The notes beneath the pieces were generated by a model. The model was given only the letters and a program-made list of their open reading frames with translations. It did not search any database and was not told the origin of the DNA. Shown here piece by piece: positions 5,530 to 6,806 of a stretch of DNA of 6,806 bases. A program made the translations under genes and the position numbers. Origin of the DNA: DASYSA01 sp036003885 (lineage in GTDB: Bacteria > Acidobacteriota > Blastocatellia > UBA7656); contig DASYSA010000694.1 in assembly GCA_036003885.1 (NCBI GenBank), forward strand, positions 1 through 6,806, in the 5' to 3' direction. Every line of letters starts with the position of its first letter. The first letter of the stretch is position 1.

Positions 5530-6806
5530 GTGGAAGAGAAGACCAGGGCCAAGGCTAAAGATAGCTCGGCGCCCTTCGATGAAGGGGCGACAGACCAGGA
5601 GCCAAGCGAGCCGTCTTCCTGGCGTTCCCGCAGCACCTGGCTGATCGGCGCCGGGCTTTTCATAGGGGTTCTACTGCTGGTGCTTTGGATCTCGGGACAG
5701 CGAGCTAAATCAGAGGCCGAAGAAAAGGAGCCTGTAGTTGTCAGCGTGCGCGTCGCGAAGGCTGAACGCGGCCCTATTTCGGCCGAGGTCACCGCGATCG
5801 GCACAATCGTACCCAAAGAAGTGGCGACGATAAGCCCAAAAATAAATGCCCAGATTAAATCAATGGCGCTGCTCAGAAACAAGGCAGTGCGGGCCGGTGA
5901 CGTGATTGCCACCCTGGAAGCGCGTGACATTCAGGCCCAGCGAGCCGAAGCCGCTGCCGCTCTGGAAGAAGCGGAAGCCAACTCTCGGCTGGTGAGCGGA
6001 AGTACAATTCCCGAGACGGCCTCGCAAGATGAAAAGGCGTTACGGGTTGCGCGAGCAAACGTCGCCAACGCGCTCGCGACGCTTGAACGGCGTCGCGCGC
6101 TTTATGACAAAGGAGGCATCTCCAAGAAGGACCTCGAGGCCTCGCAGCTTGCGCTCACAATGGCAGAGAGCGATCTGCGCGTCGCCGAGACGGCAGTCAG
6201 GCTGCATGAGGCAACGGCCAATCCCAGCAATCGCCAGATGGCTGCTTCGAAGGTCAAGCAGGCTCAAGACCGACTCGCCGCGCTTGACACCCAACTGAGC
6301 TATGCGACCATTCGCGCTCCGCTTTCGGGCATCATTACGGAGCAGTTTCAATTCGAAGGCGAATACGCTGCCGCCGGCGCAAAGCTGTTGACCATTGCCG
6401 ACGTGAGCGAAGTAATTGTGAAGGCTCCGTTTGCCGATAATGTCGCCGCTCAACTCAAGCCAGGCGATCCCGCGAAAATCCTGCCTCAGGACCAGCAGGG
6501 CGAAGAGATCACCGGCCGCATAACACTCATCAGCCGGGCTGCCGATCCACAAAACCGAACGGTCGAGGTCTGGGTCAATCTGAAGAACCAGGACGGCCGG
6601 CTGCGTGCTGCCGGAGCCGCGAAAATGGTCGTTTCTACAAACACCGAGAGTGACGCGGTGATCGTACCGGCATCAGCGGTTACGCTCGAGGCCACCAACG
6701 CGGAGGAAGGTACGGTCATGGTGGTCGATGAGAAATCAATCGCGCACGAAACGAAGGTCACGGTCGGGATTCGCACCGGCGACCGCGTGCAGATTCTCTC
6801 AGGTCT
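5530..6806 (+). CDS. Efflux periplasmic adaptor (HlyD/AcrA family), 3' incomplete
   Basis: The membrane-fusion subunit linking an inner-membrane transporter to the TolC-like channel. The reading frame is open to the window end (425 codons seen, no stop), so the C-terminus is missing. GTG5530 is chosen: AGGAA (5516-5520) lies 9 bases upstream and no usual start codon occurs in frame between the previous gene's stop and it. Order of parts: a polar cytoplasmic N-terminus (1-36), a single membrane anchor (about 37-54, WLIGAGLFIGVLLLVLW), first lipoyl half (about 93-130), coiled-coil hairpin (about 131-257), second lipoyl half YATIRAPLSGIITEQF (258-273), then beta-barrel (about 292-375) and the start of the membrane-proximal domain with VIVPASAV (377-384). 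It has a transmembrane anchor rather than the lipoprotein signal of AcrA. An RND (or ABC) transporter gene is expected downstream. Confidence 0.92.
   Translation, partial: MEEKTRAKAKDSSAPFDEGATDQEPSEPSSWRSRSTWLIGAGLFIGVLLLVLWISGQRAKSEAEEKEPVVVSVRVAKAERGPISAEVTAIGTIVPKEVATISPKINAQIKSMALLRNKAVRAGDVIATLEARDIQAQRAEAAAALEEAEANSRLVSGSTIPETASQDEKALRVARANVANALATLERRRALYDKGGISKKDLEASQLALTMAESDLRVAETAVRLHEATANPSNRQMAASKVKQAQDRLAALDTQLSYATIRAPLSGIITEQFQFEGEYAAAGAKLLTIADVSEVIVKAPFADNVAAQLKPGDPAKILPQDQQGEEITGRITLISRAADPQNRTVEVWVNLKNQDGRLRAAGAAKMVVSTNTESDAVIVPASAVTLEATNAEEGTVMVVDEKSIAHETKVTVGIRTGDRVQILSG

Noticed and set aside
5223..5930. Minus-strand reading frame across the TolC/adaptor boundary
   Set aside because: It spans the end of one convincing gene and the start of another, and its Ser-rich translation looks like a shadow of GC-rich codons.

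Overview
The window looks like part of a Gram-negative bacterial chromosome of moderately high GC. An outer-membrane TolC-family channel and a periplasmic adaptor are both encoded. Intergenic spaces are crowded with short heptamer repeats and 'GGGGTCAGGCAC' palindromes, and the gene style (DPM1-like GT2, OmpR regulator, PepSY-like protein, RND-type efflux) recalls Acidobacteriota, perhaps Blastocatellia. That assignment is inference from style only; no marker gene is present.

Layout. About 1-204 is an upstream region with no gene I recognise. At 205-630 (+) is a stand-alone CheY-like receiver protein. A 520-base gene-free stretch (631-1150) holds a degenerate heptamer repeat array. It is in the TTTAGGA orientation on the left and the reverse complement on the right, with a separate 20-bp inverted repeat inside it and a 15-bp tandem repeat near its right end. 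A sigma70-like promoter at its right edge leads into a GT2 glycosyltransferase (1178-1936, +). A tRNA-Ala(CGC) with encoded CCA lies on the minus strand (2013-2088) with its own promoter. An OmpR/PhoB-type response regulator follows (2308-3000, +). It overlaps the start of a sensor histidine kinase that survives only as its N-terminus (from 2993). After about 60 codons the kinase sequence gives way, in another frame, to the body of a PepSY-like protein that carries an in-frame TAA (3234) and ends at 3575. The 3576-3956 gap contains a REP-like hairpin, a half copy of it and an outer imperfect inverted repeat, then a probable promoter. The window closes with an efflux operon: a TolC-family outer-membrane protein (3957-5504) and a HlyD/AcrA-type membrane-fusion protein (5530 to the edge, incomplete).

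How the parts work together. The OmpR regulator and kinase were clearly a translationally coupled two-component pair, with a PepSY-like protein probably once next to them. A deletion appears to have joined the kinase N-terminus to the PepSY body, leaving the regulator without an adjacent working kinase. The last two genes should form the outer-membrane and periplasmic parts of a tripartite pump whose inner-membrane transporter is expected just beyond the window. Whether the orphaned regulator controls this pump cannot be told from the sequence.

I see no CRISPR array, no complete insertion sequence and no obvious new defence system. The most notable signals are the kinase/PepSY junction and the layered repeat structures.
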